From contig NZ_JAQUOY010000001.1 of NCBI RefSeq assembly GCF_028716865.1, forward strand, positions 124,001-188,000: 64,000 nt of DNA, written 5' to 3'. Positions 16,655 through 25,283 of this stretch are shown piece by piece. Within the stretch, counting starts at the first letter, position 1, and the number at the start of each line of letters is the position of its first letter. The translations under genes were made by a program, and so were the position numbers. This stretch comes from Candidatus Methylomirabilis sp. (GTDB taxonomy: Bacteria > Methylomirabilota > Methylomirabilia > Methylomirabilales > Methylomirabilaceae). The notes under the pieces were generated by a model. It did no database searches and was not told the DNA's origin. It saw nothing but the letters and a program-made list of their open reading frames with translations.

Positions 16655-18624
16655 CCAGCGAGCGTTTTCGTTTTCCAGGCATCCCGGCCACAGCAGACGG
16701 CTCGGCTGCAGTCGTCTGGGTCGACTCGCATATTACGCAAGGCGCTTGCGCCTATCCGATTACCCCCTCCACCAATATGGGAAGCGGGTACCAAGCGGAG
16801 GTTGCGAACGGCACACGCAACCTTTGGGGCGAGCCGCTCTTCTTTCTCGAGCCTGAGTCGGAGCATAGTTCCGCGTCCGCGTGCGAGGGGTTTGCCTTGG
16901 CTGGTGGGCGGGTCTCGAATTTTACCTCCGGTCAGGGGCTGGTCCTGATGAAGGAGGTCCTCTATACCATCGCCGGGAAGCGGCTCCCGGCGGTCTTTCA
17001 TATCGGTGCTCGCGCCCTGACCTCTCAGGCCTTAAACGTCCACGCGGGTCACGATGACGTAATGGCCGTGGCGGATGTCGGCTGGGGGATGCTCTTCGCG
17101 AAGAATGCTCAGGATGTGGCTGATCTGGCGCTCATCGCCCGCCGCGTTGCCGAGGAGGGGGAGACCCCGTTCATGACGGTCCAGGACGGTTTCCTCACCA
17201 CCCACACGATTGAGAATCTCCTGCTTCCGGAACCGGAGCTGATGAAGGAATTCATCGGCGACCCGCATGCCGGCACGCGCCTGCGCAATCTCATGAATCC
17301 TTTGAAGCCGATCATGAGCGGTGTCGTGCAGAATCAGGACAGTTACATGAAGGGAAAGATTGCTCAGCGGTTCTTCTACGATCGACTGCCGGCGATTGTC
17401 GAGCGGGTGATGGAGCAGTATTACTCCCTGACAGGCCGCCGGTATGGTCCGGTGGAGGCGTACCGGCTGGAGGATGCCGACTATGCCATCGTGGGGATGG
17501 GAGGGCTGGTCGAGACCGCCATGGCCACCGTCGATGATCTCCGAGCCCGCCGCGGCGTTCGGGCCGGCGCGCTGCATGTCACCTGCTTTCGCCCGTTTCC
17601 GGGCCCGCAAATCGTCGAGGCAATGAAGCACCTGAAGGCCATGGCGATCATCGAGCGGATGGACAACCCCACCGCTCAGTCAAACCCTCTCACTGCTGAG
17701 ATTAAGGCGGCGTTCGCCGATGCGCTGACGGGCACTCCGGGGTACCCGACGATTGACAGGATGCCGATCATCTATTCCGGTTCAGCCGGGCTGGGCAGTC
17801 GGGATATCCGTCCCGGTCACTTCGTGGCTGCTATCGAGCATATGCAACGGGACGATGGTGGATCTCGTTACTTTGTTTTGGGGATCAAGCACGACTTGGC
17901 GCTTGCGCCATCAGAGGATCCGAAGATCAAGCCGGCCGGCGCCTTCTCAATGCGCGGCCATTCGGTTGGTGGCTTCGGATCGGTGACGACCAACAAGGTG
18001 ATCGCCACGATTGTGGGCGATCTCTTCGGCTTGAAGGTTCAGGCCTACCCGAAGTACGGTTCCGAGAAGAAGGGCCTGCCTACCACCTACTATCTGACTG
18101 TGGCTAAGGAGCGGATCCGCACCCATTGCGAACTCGCGCAGGTCGATTTCGTGCCTCTCAACGACATCAATGCCTTCAATCTTGGCAACCCGTTGGCCGG
18201 CTTGGCGGAAGAGGGGATGGTCTTTATCCAGACCGACAAGACGACGCCGGAAGAGGTCTGGGCGCGGATCCCTGACTATGCGAAGAGAATCGTCCGGGAG
18301 CGGCATATTCGGGTCCTCGCCCTGGATACCGTAAAGATCGCGCGCGAGGTCGCCAGCTCCGCCGATCTGGAGCAACGGATGCAGGGGATTGTTCTCCTGG
18401 GAATTTTCCTCCGCTGTACACCGTTTCTCCGCGAGCAGCATCTAACTGAGGAGCAGGTCTTCTCGGCGGTCGAGCGGTCATTGCGGAAGTACTTTGGCAA
18501 GCGTGGTGAGCAGGTCGTTCGTGATAATCTGGAGGCGGTGAGACGAGGCTATACCGAGGTCTTCGAACTCCCAATGAAGCTGATGACGGCGGTTGGGGCT
18601 GGTCGCATAGGGTGCTCGTTCTGA
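16651..18624 (+). CDS. 2-oxoacid (pyruvate):ferredoxin oxidoreductase, alpha-gamma fusion subunit
   Basis: 657 residues. Residues 10-230 are the pyrimidine-binding domain (YPITPSTNM, SGQGLVLM, SARAL-type GARALTSQAL). Residues ~270-385 are domain II (VGMGGLVETA...). Residues ~430-630 are the gamma domain (MRGHSVGGFGSVTTNKVIA...). With the 570-residue partner (ferredoxin plus beta) this equals a single-chain PFOR cut in two. It oxidises pyruvate and CoA to acetyl-CoA and CO2 with ferredoxin, a low-potential anaerobic reaction, or runs in reverse for CO2 fixation. Sequence features favour pyruvate, but another 2-oxoacid is possible. A CBS gene sits on each side. Confidence 0.88.
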   Translation: MTSERFRFPGIPATADGSAAVVWVDSHITQGACAYPITPSTNMGSGYQAEVANGTRNLWGEPLFFLEPESEHSSASACEGFALAGGRVSNFTSGQGLVLMKEVLYTIAGKRLPAVFHIGARALTSQALNVHAGHDDVMAVADVGWGMLFAKNAQDVADLALIARRVAEEGETPFMTVQDGFLTTHTIENLLLPEPELMKEFIGDPHAGTRLRNLMNPLKPIMSGVVQNQDSYMKGKIAQRFFYDRLPAIVERVMEQYYSLTGRRYGPVEAYRLEDADYAIVGMGGLVETAMATVDDLRARRGVRAGALHVTCFRPFPGPQIVEAMKHLKAMAIIERMDNPTAQSNPLTAEIKAAFADALTGTPGYPTIDRMPIIYSGSAGLGSRDIRPGHFVAAIEHMQRDDGGSRYFVLGIKHDLALAPSEDPKIKPAGAFSMRGHSVGGFGSVTTNKVIATIVGDLFGLKVQAYPKYGSEKKGLPTTYYLTVAKERIRTHCELAQVDFVPLNDINAFNLGNPLAGLAEEGMVFIQTDKTTPEEVWARIPDYAKRIVRERHIRVLALDTVKIAREVASSADLEQRMQGIVLLGIFLRCTPFLREQHLTEEQVFSAVERSLRKYFGKRGEQVVRDNLEAVRRGYTEVFELPMKLMTAVGAGRIGCSF

Positions 18625-18637
18625 GTAGTTCGTCTGT

Positions 18638-18718
18638 GTAGGTCGGGTTAGCGTAGCGTAACCCGACATCCTCCGGTGAGCCGTCGGGTTACGGCCTTGA
18701 CGACCTAACCCGACCTAC
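18638..18718. repeat. Nested palindromic intergenic element
   Basis: Outer 14-bp inverted repeat GTAGGTCGGGTTAG (18638-18651) and CTAACCCGACCTAC (18705-18718) encloses an inner 10-bp pair GTAACCCGAC (18658-18667) and GTCGGGTTAC (18683-18692). The whole folds into a long hairpin. This GTCGGGTTA...TAACCCGAC family is widespread in bacterial intergenic DNA as a REP/MITE-like repeat. Only this copy is in the window; it lies inside the operon between two pyruvate oxidoreductase-related genes. Confidence 0.8.
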
Positions 18719-18739
18719 TATACCAAACAAGGAGTGGCA

Positions 18740-19135
18740 ATGGCGGAGGAGCTGGTCAGGGACTGGATGCACCGGGGTGTGATCACGTGTGGACCTGAGA
18801 CGTCTGTCCAGGTAGTAGCCGATACGATGAAAACGCGCGACATCAGCGCCCTGGTGGTGGTGGACGAGGCGGGAGACGCCATCGGCGTCATCTCTCGCAC
18901 CGATCTCGTCAACGCCCGGTTTGTCGAGCCGTATCTCAAGCATTGGCGGGGACTCACCGCCAAGCACCTGATGAGCTGCCCGGTCGTCAGCGTTTCGGAC
19001 GATACGTCGCTTGCTGAGGCTGCGACATGCCTCCGTGACAGGAAGATCCACCGGCTGGTTGTGACCGAGAGGCACGGGACACACGAAAAACCAATCGGCA
19101 TCCTCTCGGTGACCGATCTGGCCGGGAAGTTGTGA
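18740..19135 (+). CDS. CBS-domain pair protein
   Basis: 131 residues; ATG 18740 with AAGGAG upstream, a GTG six bases earlier being less well spaced. Two CBS motifs: VRDWMHRGVITCG...AIGVISRTDLVNA and AKHLMSCPVVSVS...PIGILSVTDLAGK. The stop codon overlaps the GTG of the downstream ferredoxin/beta subunit (GTGA), so the two are translationally coupled. Together with the CBS gene at 16.2 kb, each half of the oxidoreductase has its own CBS protein directly upstream. This arrangement argues for a regulatory or assembly role, but none has been shown here. Confidence 0.87.
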   Translation: MAEELVRDWMHRGVITCGPETSVQVVADTMKTRDISALVVVDEAGDAIGVISRTDLVNARFVEPYLKHWRGLTAKHLMSCPVVSVSDDTSLAEAATCLRDRKIHRLVVTERHGTHEKPIGILSVTDLAGKL

Positions 19136-20844
19136 CTGCACAGAAGAAAGGTTTCGTCATGGCAGATCAAGAGCGAGCATATAACCCTCTGGATGAGGAG
19201 CACGTCGAGCAGGCTGCCGGGACCAAGGCTCGCGGGATTGAGAAGGAGATCCACGAAAGCGCCTTGCCCCCGACCGGGGTTCTGGAGCTTGATCTTGAGC
19301 AGTACGTGGGCGACTTCAACGAGCGGATCATCGGGGCGTACGCGGCCGGGACAGGGGAACAGACACTTCCGGCTGATGTGGGGGTGGCCCGCAGTCTGAT
19401 CCCGCCGGGGACCGGCGCGCTGCGAGACTTCAGTTACATTGCGCCGGAGATTCCGCGGTTCGATCGGGATCGGTGTGTCGGGTGCATGGCCTGCGTCACG
19501 GAGTGTCCGGACACCGCCATCCTGGGAAAAGCCATTCCCAAGTCGCGTCTGGAGGCTGAGCTGAACAGCATCACCGACGACCGGGAGCGGGAGGCAATCC
19601 GGGCCCAGTGGGGCGAGACGAAAAAGTACTATGAGCTTTACGAGAAGAAAGGGGAGGAAGGTGCCCTCTTCGGCATCTTCGTCGATCCGACCAAGTGCAA
19701 GGGGTGCGCCGAGTGCGTCGAGGTCTGCGGGACCCTCGGCTATCATGCCCTCACGATGGTGAAGAAGGACGAGACGACGATCCCACGCTATCGAAACTAT
19801 TTTAACTTCTTCCGACAAGTCGGTGCCACTCCACGCAAGTATATCAATGAGCGGGCGCTCGCGGATATGATGCTCCATGAGGAGGCGGCGCTCCTTTACG
19901 TTGGCGGCGCCGGCTCGTGTATGGGGTGTGGTGAAGCGACGGCGATCCGAATGATGTTGGCCGCGACCGGATTCGTCTATGGCGCGGAAGCAATCGGAAT
20001 CGTAGCGGCGACCGGGTGCAACACGGTCTACGGCTCGACCTATCCGTACAACCCGTTTCTGGTTCCCTGGACCAACTCCCTGTTCGAAAACGCGCCGGCC
20101 ATGGCAATGGGTGTTCGCGCCAAATGGAATCAGCGCGGGTGGCAGGACAAAAAGCTCTGGGTCATCGGGGGGGATGGGGCGATGTACGACATCGGGTTCC
20201 AGTCACTCTCAAGGATGCTGGCCGCCGGGATGGACATTAACGTACTGATCCTGGATACGCAGGTCTACTCCAATACCGGCGGACAGGCCTCCTCGGCGAC
20301 CTATACCGGACAGGACGCAAAGATGGCTACGTTCGGCAAGACGGTGCCAGGCAAGCAGGAGCGGCGGAAAGAGCTGGCGCTTATCGCCATGATGCACCCG
20401 GATACTCTTGTCGCGCAGACTACGGCGGCCCACGTCAACCACTTTTATCGGGCCATCATGGCGGCCAATGAGTACCCGGGGCCGGCCGTAGTCACTGTCT
20501 ACACTACCTGCCAGCCCGAGCACGGCGTAGCGGACGACCGGTCCTCGCATCAGGCGAAGCTGGCGGTCGATTCTCGGGCATTCCCCCTCTTTATGTACGA
20601 CCCACGGAAGGGAGAGAGGATCAAAGAGCGACTCAGCCTGGCAGGTAACCCGGCGATGGGCGAAGACTGGTATAGACTGCCTCACACCGGAGAGGTGATC
20701 GACTTTCTGACGTTCGCCAGGACAGAGGGCCGGTTCGCGAAGCAGTTCGACACGGAAGGCCGTCCGTCTGATATCTTACGCTACACCCAGACCGAGCGAC
20801 TTCAGTACTGGCGGCGCCTGCAAGAGTTGGCCGGAGTGCGATAA
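19132..20844 (+). CDS. Pyruvate:ferredoxin oxidoreductase, ferredoxin-beta fusion subunit
   Basis: 570 residues from the GTG overlapping the CBS stop; ATG 19159 is an alternative. An N-terminal extension of ~110 residues precedes two [4Fe-4S] motifs, CVGCMACVTECP (from Cys115) and CKGCAECVEVCG (from Cys189). The beta domain binds thiamine diphosphate: CMGCGEA (Cys263), GGDGAMYDIGFQ, LDTQVYSNTGGQ. The last motif is typical of pyruvate-type enzymes. It completes the enzyme of the 657-residue subunit. The fusion order (delta then beta) equals the C-terminal half of single-chain PFOR. Confidence 0.9.
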   Translation: MTAQKKGFVMADQERAYNPLDEEHVEQAAGTKARGIEKEIHESALPPTGVLELDLEQYVGDFNERIIGAYAAGTGEQTLPADVGVARSLIPPGTGALRDFSYIAPEIPRFDRDRCVGCMACVTECPDTAILGKAIPKSRLEAELNSITDDREREAIRAQWGETKKYYELYEKKGEEGALFGIFVDPTKCKGCAECVEVCGTLGYHALTMVKKDETTIPRYRNYFNFFRQVGATPRKYINERALADMMLHEEAALLYVGGAGSCMGCGEATAIRMMLAATGFVYGAEAIGIVAATGCNTVYGSTYPYNPFLVPWTNSLFENAPAMAMGVRAKWNQRGWQDKKLWVIGGDGAMYDIGFQSLSRMLAAGMDINVLILDTQVYSNTGGQASSATYTGQDAKMATFGKTVPGKQERRKELALIAMMHPDTLVAQTTAAHVNHFYRAIMAANEYPGPAVVTVYTTCQPEHGVADDRSSHQAKLAVDSRAFPLFMYDPRKGERIKERLSLAGNPAMGEDWYRLPHTGEVIDFLTFARTEGRFAKQFDTEGRPSDILRYTQTERLQYWRRLQELAGVR

Positions 20845-20945
20845 AGACGGATTTATGACTCACTACACTGGGGAACTAGTTGAACACCGCGAAACGGAGA
20901 AACTTCCATTTTCCCGCTGCTGGCGGGTGGCTAAAGGAGGTTTCA

Positions 20946-21452
20946 ATGATTACACTCAAGAAGATTCTTGTGCCGACAGACTTTAGCGAGACCGCGAAGG
21001 TGGCGCTCACGTATGCTCGGGCGCTCGCCTCCACGTACCACGGCTCGGTGCATGTCCTGCACGTGTTGCCGGACGCCTCGGTTCAGCCTTGGGCGTTCGG
21101 GGTCGAGACCGAGACCATGGGGCTTTCAACCTCAGAGCGGTTGAAGCGGTGGGAGCAGAAGGCAAACGAGCAGATGAAGAATCTGCTCTCGGAGACGGAG
21201 CGGAAGCAACTCGATGTGCGATTTGTGACGCAGGTGGGCCATCCGGTCCAACAGATTCTTCAGTACGCCAAAGACCAGGCGGTCGATCTCATCGTGATGG
21301 GGACACACGGTCGAGGTACCCCTGCGCCCACATCGGGCGGGGCGTTCCCATGGAACGTACCAATGGGCAGCGTTGCCGAGCGAGTGGTTCGCCAAGCCCC
21401 GTGTCCGGTCCTCACCGTTCGACATCCGGAGCATGAGTTCGTTACGCCCTAA
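20946..21452 (+). CDS. Universal stress protein (UspA family)
   Basis: 168 residues; ATG 20946 follows a perfect AAAGGAGG. Usp fold: ILVPTDFSETAKVAL at the start, then VDLIVMGTHGRGT and MGSVAERVVRQAPCPVLTV. The ATP-binding loop G-x2-G-x9-G-(S/T) is interrupted by about eight extra residues (PAPTSGGAFPW), so nucleotide binding may differ. Last gene of the pyruvate oxidoreductase block, 101 bases after it, followed by a strong hairpin. Usp proteins promote survival during starvation or low oxygen. Confidence 0.9.
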   Translation: MITLKKILVPTDFSETAKVALTYARALASTYHGSVHVLHVLPDASVQPWAFGVETETMGLSTSERLKRWEQKANEQMKNLLSETERKQLDVRFVTQVGHPVQQILQYAKDQAVDLIVMGTHGRGTPAPTSGGAFPWNVPMGSVAERVVRQAPCPVLTVRHPEHEFVTP

Positions 21453-21476
21453 ACGTTTTCCGTAAAGTGTGGGCGA

Positions 21477-21503
21477 CTGGCGCCGGGCTCTAGCCGGCGC
21501 CAG
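21477..21503 (+). terminator. GC-rich hairpin after usp
   Basis: CTGGCGCCGG-N7-CCGGCGCCAG, 10 bp perfect, 24 bases past the usp stop. No T run, so probably factor-assisted or a 3'-end stabiliser. Confidence 0.55.
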
Positions 21504-21599
21504 TGCAGGGCGGAGCGGGACACCGCGGTCTCCTGCCAGCTTGCCGACGTCGCCGCTTGCTCCGCCCCAGCACCACCGGGCGGGCCGGCGAGAGAATGC

Positions 21600-21791
21600 G
21601 TGCAGTGCGGTGATGAAAAGAGGGTTCTTGCGGGCACTGTGGTCCCGGCCATCGGGATTGCGTTAATAATCGGGATGTGCCTGATGGTCGGCAACCCCAT
21701 ACTGACTCTTCCCGGATTGATTGCCATGGCCGTGGGGCTGGTTCAGCAATCAGAACGATTCGGCTCGACTCCGTGGCATCCAGCGTATTGA
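21600..21791 (+). CDS. Possible small CxxC membrane protein
   Basis: 63 residues from GTG 21600. A short zinc-ribbon-like start (QCGDEK; the open frame continues upstream as ECVQC, giving CxxC) is followed by one or two hydrophobic segments (VVPAIGIALIIGMCLMVG; LTLPGLIAMAVGLV) and a polar tail. No good ribosome binding site is seen and the upstream frame is GC-rich without a clear start, so both start and reality are uncertain. Function unknown. Confidence 0.4.
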   Translation: MQCGDEKRVLAGTVVPAIGIALIIGMCLMVGNPILTLPGLIAMAVGLVQQSERFGSTPWHPAY

Positions 21792-21942
21792 TATGGTATG
21801 CTTACATATATGATGCTGCCTTGTTGTGTGGGAGGATGGCGGGTGAAGGTAATGGATCGACCGATCCAGAGTCGGATAGGTAGGGCCCGGACCACGGTCT
21901 GGGTGGGAAAGAGGTCAGGCGTCAGTGTGCCGAAGGAGAGTT

Positions 21943-23076
21943 ATGTATCCTGTTATTACTGCATTTGATCACTTGGTCTTTGCGGAGGCCCCGAAGCTGA
22001 TCTATTGGGAGTTGACGCGGGCCTGCGACTTGGCCTGCACACATTGCCGTGCTGAAGCTATTGCGTTTCGCGACCCGTTAGAACTCAACACGGATGAGGC
22101 AAGGGCGCTGCTTGCGGAGCTTCGGGCATTCGGGGACCCGCCCCCACAACTGGTTATGACCGGCGGCGATCCATTGAAACGCCCGGATTTCTTTGATCTG
22201 GTGCGACACGGCAGAAGCATTGGGATGCCGGTATCCGTGGCTCCGAGCGGTACCCCGCTGCTCACACCGGACGCGATCGCGGTTTTGGCGGATAATGGCG
22301 TGATGAGTATGTCGCTCAGCATCGACGGCGCGACGGCCATGAGCCACGATCGGTTTCGCGGAGTCACGGGTTGCTTCGATACCACTATGCGTGCCATCCA
22401 GGCTGTCCGGGCAGCTGGGATCCCGCTGCAGATCAACACCCTCGTCACCCCGGAAACCATGACAGAGCTGCCCGGCGTGTTTCGGTTGCTGAAGGACCTG
22501 GGGATCATGCGATGGAGTCTCTTTTATCTGATCGCCACGGGGCGCGGTCGAGTACTGCGCGAGATCAGGCCCAGCGAGGCCGAGGCGTTGCACAACTGGA
22601 TCTACGACATCGTGAAGACGGCCCCATTTGCCATCAAGGCGACAGAGGCGCCGCACTTTCGTCGAGTGGCCTACATGCGGATGCGTCTGGAAGGCCTGGA
22701 CGATGCCGCGATCCGGCAGACGCCTATCGGACGGGGGTTCGGCATCCGCGACGGCAACGGGATCATGTTCATCTCGCACACCGGGGACGTCTATCCGTCC
22801 GGGTTCTTGCCGGTGACGGCGGGAAACGTACGCCGGCAGAGTCCCGTCACGATCTATCGCGATTCGGACATTTTTACGCGTCTTCGCGACGCTGATCAGT
22901 ATGGCGGCAAGTGCGGCATGTGCGAGTTTCGCTGGGTCTGCGGTGGGTCGCGGGCCCGCGCCTTTGCTGAGACCGGCGATCCGAATGGCAGTGATCCGCT
23001 GTGCGCCTACAGGCCGGAGGCTGCGCTGGTAGGGGCGACGGAAGGCGATCGAGGATGGGCGACGGGCGAAGAGTAG
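21943..23076 (+). CDS. Radical SAM/SPASM domain protein
   Basis: 377 residues; ATG 21943 follows AAGGAGAG. The radical SAM motif CDLACTHC (Cys28, Cys32, Cys35) is followed by the SAM-binding GGDP loop. The C-terminal SPASM-type region has CGMCEFRWVCGGSRARAF (Cys324, Cys327, Cys333) for auxiliary iron-sulfur clusters. The sequence is closest to the group related to haem-synthesis enzymes NirJ and AhbC/D, which act on tetrapyrrole side chains; other SPASM proteins modify peptides. Its last 22 bases overlap the start of a small four-cysteine protein, suggesting a functional pair. Substrate unknown. Confidence 0.85.
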   Translation: MYPVITAFDHLVFAEAPKLIYWELTRACDLACTHCRAEAIAFRDPLELNTDEARALLAELRAFGDPPPQLVMTGGDPLKRPDFFDLVRHGRSIGMPVSVAPSGTPLLTPDAIAVLADNGVMSMSLSIDGATAMSHDRFRGVTGCFDTTMRAIQAVRAAGIPLQINTLVTPETMTELPGVFRLLKDLGIMRWSLFYLIATGRGRVLREIRPSEAEALHNWIYDIVKTAPFAIKATEAPHFRRVAYMRMRLEGLDDAAIRQTPIGRGFGIRDGNGIMFISHTGDVYPSGFLPVTAGNVRRQSPVTIYRDSDIFTRLRDADQYGGKCGMCEFRWVCGGSRARAFAETGDPNGSDPLCAYRPEAALVGATEGDRGWATGEE

Positions 23077-23321
23077 GGGAGGATGGCGGGAGCCCAGGGG
23101 GAGGGTTTCATGGGCTCGGAGAGCCGATCTGTCCCTTCTTCGCGAGGGCCGGCACCGACTGGCTCTATCCGGTCACAGGTTATTGTCGAGGTCGGCCGGA
23201 TGGGAAGCTCATGATTCCCAGCGTTGCCGAGTATCGCGATTTCTGTACAACCGAGCGCTATCGATCCTGCCGATACCGCGGCAATGGACAAGCCATTAAG
23301 GTCACAGGACTGGATGGCTGA
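23055..23321 (+). CDS. Small four-cysteine protein, copy A
   Basis: About 88 residues from ATG 23055, overlapping the radical SAM gene by 22 bases; the open frame extends further up, so the start is uncertain. The first ~25 residues are Gly-rich and weakly conserved. The core reads ICPFF...YPVTGYC...PDGKL...AEYRDFCTT...SCRYR, with Cys spacing C-x17-C-x19-C-x7-C. The protein at 25.9 kb has exactly the same spacing and the same GYC, AE(F/Y)R and CTT motifs. Four invariant Cys suggest an Fe-S cluster or zinc site. I do not recognise the family. Confidence 0.7.
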   Translation: MGDGRRVGEDGGSPGGGFHGLGEPICPFFARAGTDWLYPVTGYCRGRPDGKLMIPSVAEYRDFCTTERYRSCRYRGNGQAIKVTGLDG

Positions 23322-23690
23322 GATGACGCCCGGCAGTTTTGCCTTCCGTCCCGGATGGATGTAGGGACATTTGTTGACCTGTATATGGAGTACGCCGGTC
23401 CATCAGGATCAGATCTGCGATTCTCACACGTGAAGCGCATCGACATCTGAGAGGTAAGGTGATGATGCTTCATCAGCGTGACCCTCAACAACGGTCGGCT
23501 CTGATGGCCGTCCGCAAACCCCAATCATTCCCTCAATCGACCTATTTTGGCATTCAGATGCTCTAGCCGATTAGTGGTATCCGGTATAGATTGTGTATAG
23601 AAGGTGCAGCGCGATAGTACCGGGCCGATAGTCTGTATGGCGTTTTAGCAAGGGCGGAAGGTCAGTGATTATAGCCGACAGGAGGGACGA
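23322..23690. other. Intergenic region before a universal stress gene
   Basis: 369 bases. A 31-codon open frame (23355-23450) encodes a plausible but unrecognised peptide (MDVGTFVDLYMEY...) and may be a gene remnant. The rest, including the AT-richer 23560-23600 part, probably contains the promoter of the stress operon; no clear consensus element is seen. Confidence 0.4.
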
Positions 23691-24149
23691 ATGCAGATCT
23701 CACGGATCCTTTTTCCGACCGACTTCTCCCATGATGCCGAACACGCGTTCCAGTATGCGCTGACCCTTGCTCGCCAGTTTGGTGCCGAGCTCTACCTTCT
23801 TCATGTCATCTATTTCCCTCCTCAGACGCCGGAGTACGATATCGGGCAGGTCATCGACGGCCTGGTCAAGAATGCGGAGGATAGCTTGGGCAAGCTGGTC
23901 GAGAGCGTTAAGGAGCCGAACCTGGTCTTCCACCGTGACGTGCAGGTCGGGGTAGAGCACGCCGAGATTACGAAGTATGCCGAGAAAGAAAAGATCGATC
24001 TCATCGTGATGGGGACCCGCGGACGATCCGGGCTGGCACATATCTTTCTTGGAAGTGTCGCCGAACGGGTGGTTCGCCACGCCTCTTGCCCCGTCCTGAC
24101 CGTGAAGCTCCCGGTGACGAAAGGCGCAGAGGCGGCGAAGAGGGGATGA
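23691..24149 (+). CDS. Universal stress protein (UspA family)
   Basis: 152 residues; ATG preceded by AGGAGGG. A textbook single-domain Usp: ILFPTDFSHDAEHAFQYAL, IDLIVMGTRGRSG, and the complete ATP-binding loop GTRGRSGLAHIFLGS followed by VAERVVRHASCPVLTV. The stop overlaps the ATG of the downstream kinase-like gene, so the two are translationally coupled. It heads the 23.7-37 kb stress operon(s). Confidence 0.92.
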   Translation: MQISRILFPTDFSHDAEHAFQYALTLARQFGAELYLLHVIYFPPQTPEYDIGQVIDGLVKNAEDSLGKLVESVKEPNLVFHRDVQVGVEHAEITKYAEKEKIDLIVMGTRGRSGLAHIFLGSVAERVVRHASCPVLTVKLPVTKGAEAAKRG

Positions 24150-25273
24150 GTGAGGTGACGGTGCAGCGCCAGGCGTTGGTCCAGTATCTCGAAGCCGCCC
24201 TCAGTGGCATCGTACAGGTACAGGCCCTTCGGCCGCTCACGGGCGATGAGCCCACCCTTGCCGTAAAGGAGTCCGGATCTCTGCGAGGTCACGACCTGAA
24301 GGCGTTCGGCTATGGCCAGCCGATCCAGATCGACCTGCTCCTGGACGGAATTCCCCGTTCGTATGTTTTCTCCACCATGCGAGGTGGCCGGGGCTTCGGC
24401 CACGACCACATGGCCGATAGGGCGGGCACCTTGATCTGGGCGCATGACGCCTACGGGAAGCTCGCTCGCCACGTCAAGAGCCTTGATGTCGGTTTCTTCA
24501 CGCGCGAGGGGCAGTTACAATCGGCTGGGCGCGCAGAGGAGTACTTCCTCCTCGTAGAGAAGGTCGAGGGGACCGCGTATCGGGTCGATCTCGAACGGAT
24601 TCGGACCGAAGGGAATGTAGCTGTTTCCGACTTCGACCGCGCCAGGGCGCTCTCGGAATATCTGGCGAAGATTCACGCGGTAAAGGGTCAGGATGTCCAG
24701 TTGTACTTCCGTCGGATTCGAGATCTGATTGGCCACGGTGAGGGGATCATGGGGATCCTTGATGGGTACCCAGTCGATTATCCTCTCCTCCCTTCCAAGC
24801 AGCAGTACCTTGTAGAGAGCGGATGCATGGCTTGGCGACACTATCTGAAAGCAAAGGCCAAGCGCCTGAGCATCGTTCACGGCGATTTTCACCCCTGGAA
24901 CATCCTCTTTCGAGAGGGGACTGATTTTACACTGCTCGACCGGAGTCGTGGGGAGTGGGGAGAGCCGGCCGATGATATCGCGGCCCTCAGTATCAATTTC
25001 CTCCTCTTCTCGCTCTTGCGGTCAGGACACATGGAGGGGCCATTCCAGGAGCTGTTTGATCTCTTCTACGGCGAATACCTTGAGCGGACCCACGATCTGG
25101 AACTGAACTCCGTAATACCACTCTTCTATGTCTTCCGGGCCCTTGTCATCGCGAGCCCGCGTTGGTACCCTGACCTTCCGGAGCAGGTACGCGTCAAACT
25201 GTTTCGGTTCGTCCGGGCGATGCTCCGTATCGAGCAGTTCGATCATAAGGATCTCAATCAATACCTGGTGTGA
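24146..25273 (+). CDS. Aminoglycoside-phosphotransferase-fold kinase
   Basis: 375 residues from the ATG overlapping the usp stop. The catalytic loop HGDFHPWNIL (His245, Asp247, Asn252) and the metal-binding LLDRSRGEWGEPADDIA place it in the protein-kinase-like APH/choline kinase superfamily. The usual DFG-type Asp is in LLD. Upstream residues ~50-110 form the N-lobe. Such kinases phosphorylate small hydroxylated molecules or proteins. Here the next gene encodes an APS-kinase-like protein; the two domains occur fused in COG2187/COG0645-type proteins elsewhere (recalled, not checked), suggesting a joint role. Drug resistance is not implied. Confidence 0.75.
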   Translation: MSEVTVQRQALVQYLEAALSGIVQVQALRPLTGDEPTLAVKESGSLRGHDLKAFGYGQPIQIDLLLDGIPRSYVFSTMRGGRGFGHDHMADRAGTLIWAHDAYGKLARHVKSLDVGFFTREGQLQSAGRAEEYFLLVEKVEGTAYRVDLERIRTEGNVAVSDFDRARALSEYLAKIHAVKGQDVQLYFRRIRDLIGHGEGIMGILDGYPVDYPLLPSKQQYLVESGCMAWRHYLKAKAKRLSIVHGDFHPWNILFREGTDFTLLDRSRGEWGEPADDIAALSINFLLFSLLRSGHMEGPFQELFDLFYGEYLERTHDLELNSVIPLFYVFRALVIASPRWYPDLPEQVRVKLFRFVRAMLRIEQFDHKDLNQYLV

Positions 25274-25283
25274 GGAGATCGCG

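Noticed and set aside
20902-20917. CTGGGGAACTAGTTGAA-like element before the usp gene
   Set aside because: GG is correctly placed, but the -12 dinucleotide is GA instead of GC and the -24 box is weak.
24146-25273. Reading the APH-fold kinase as an antibiotic resistance gene
   Set aside because: It is translationally coupled to a usp gene and followed by an APS-kinase-like gene; the fold is shared by many metabolic kinases.
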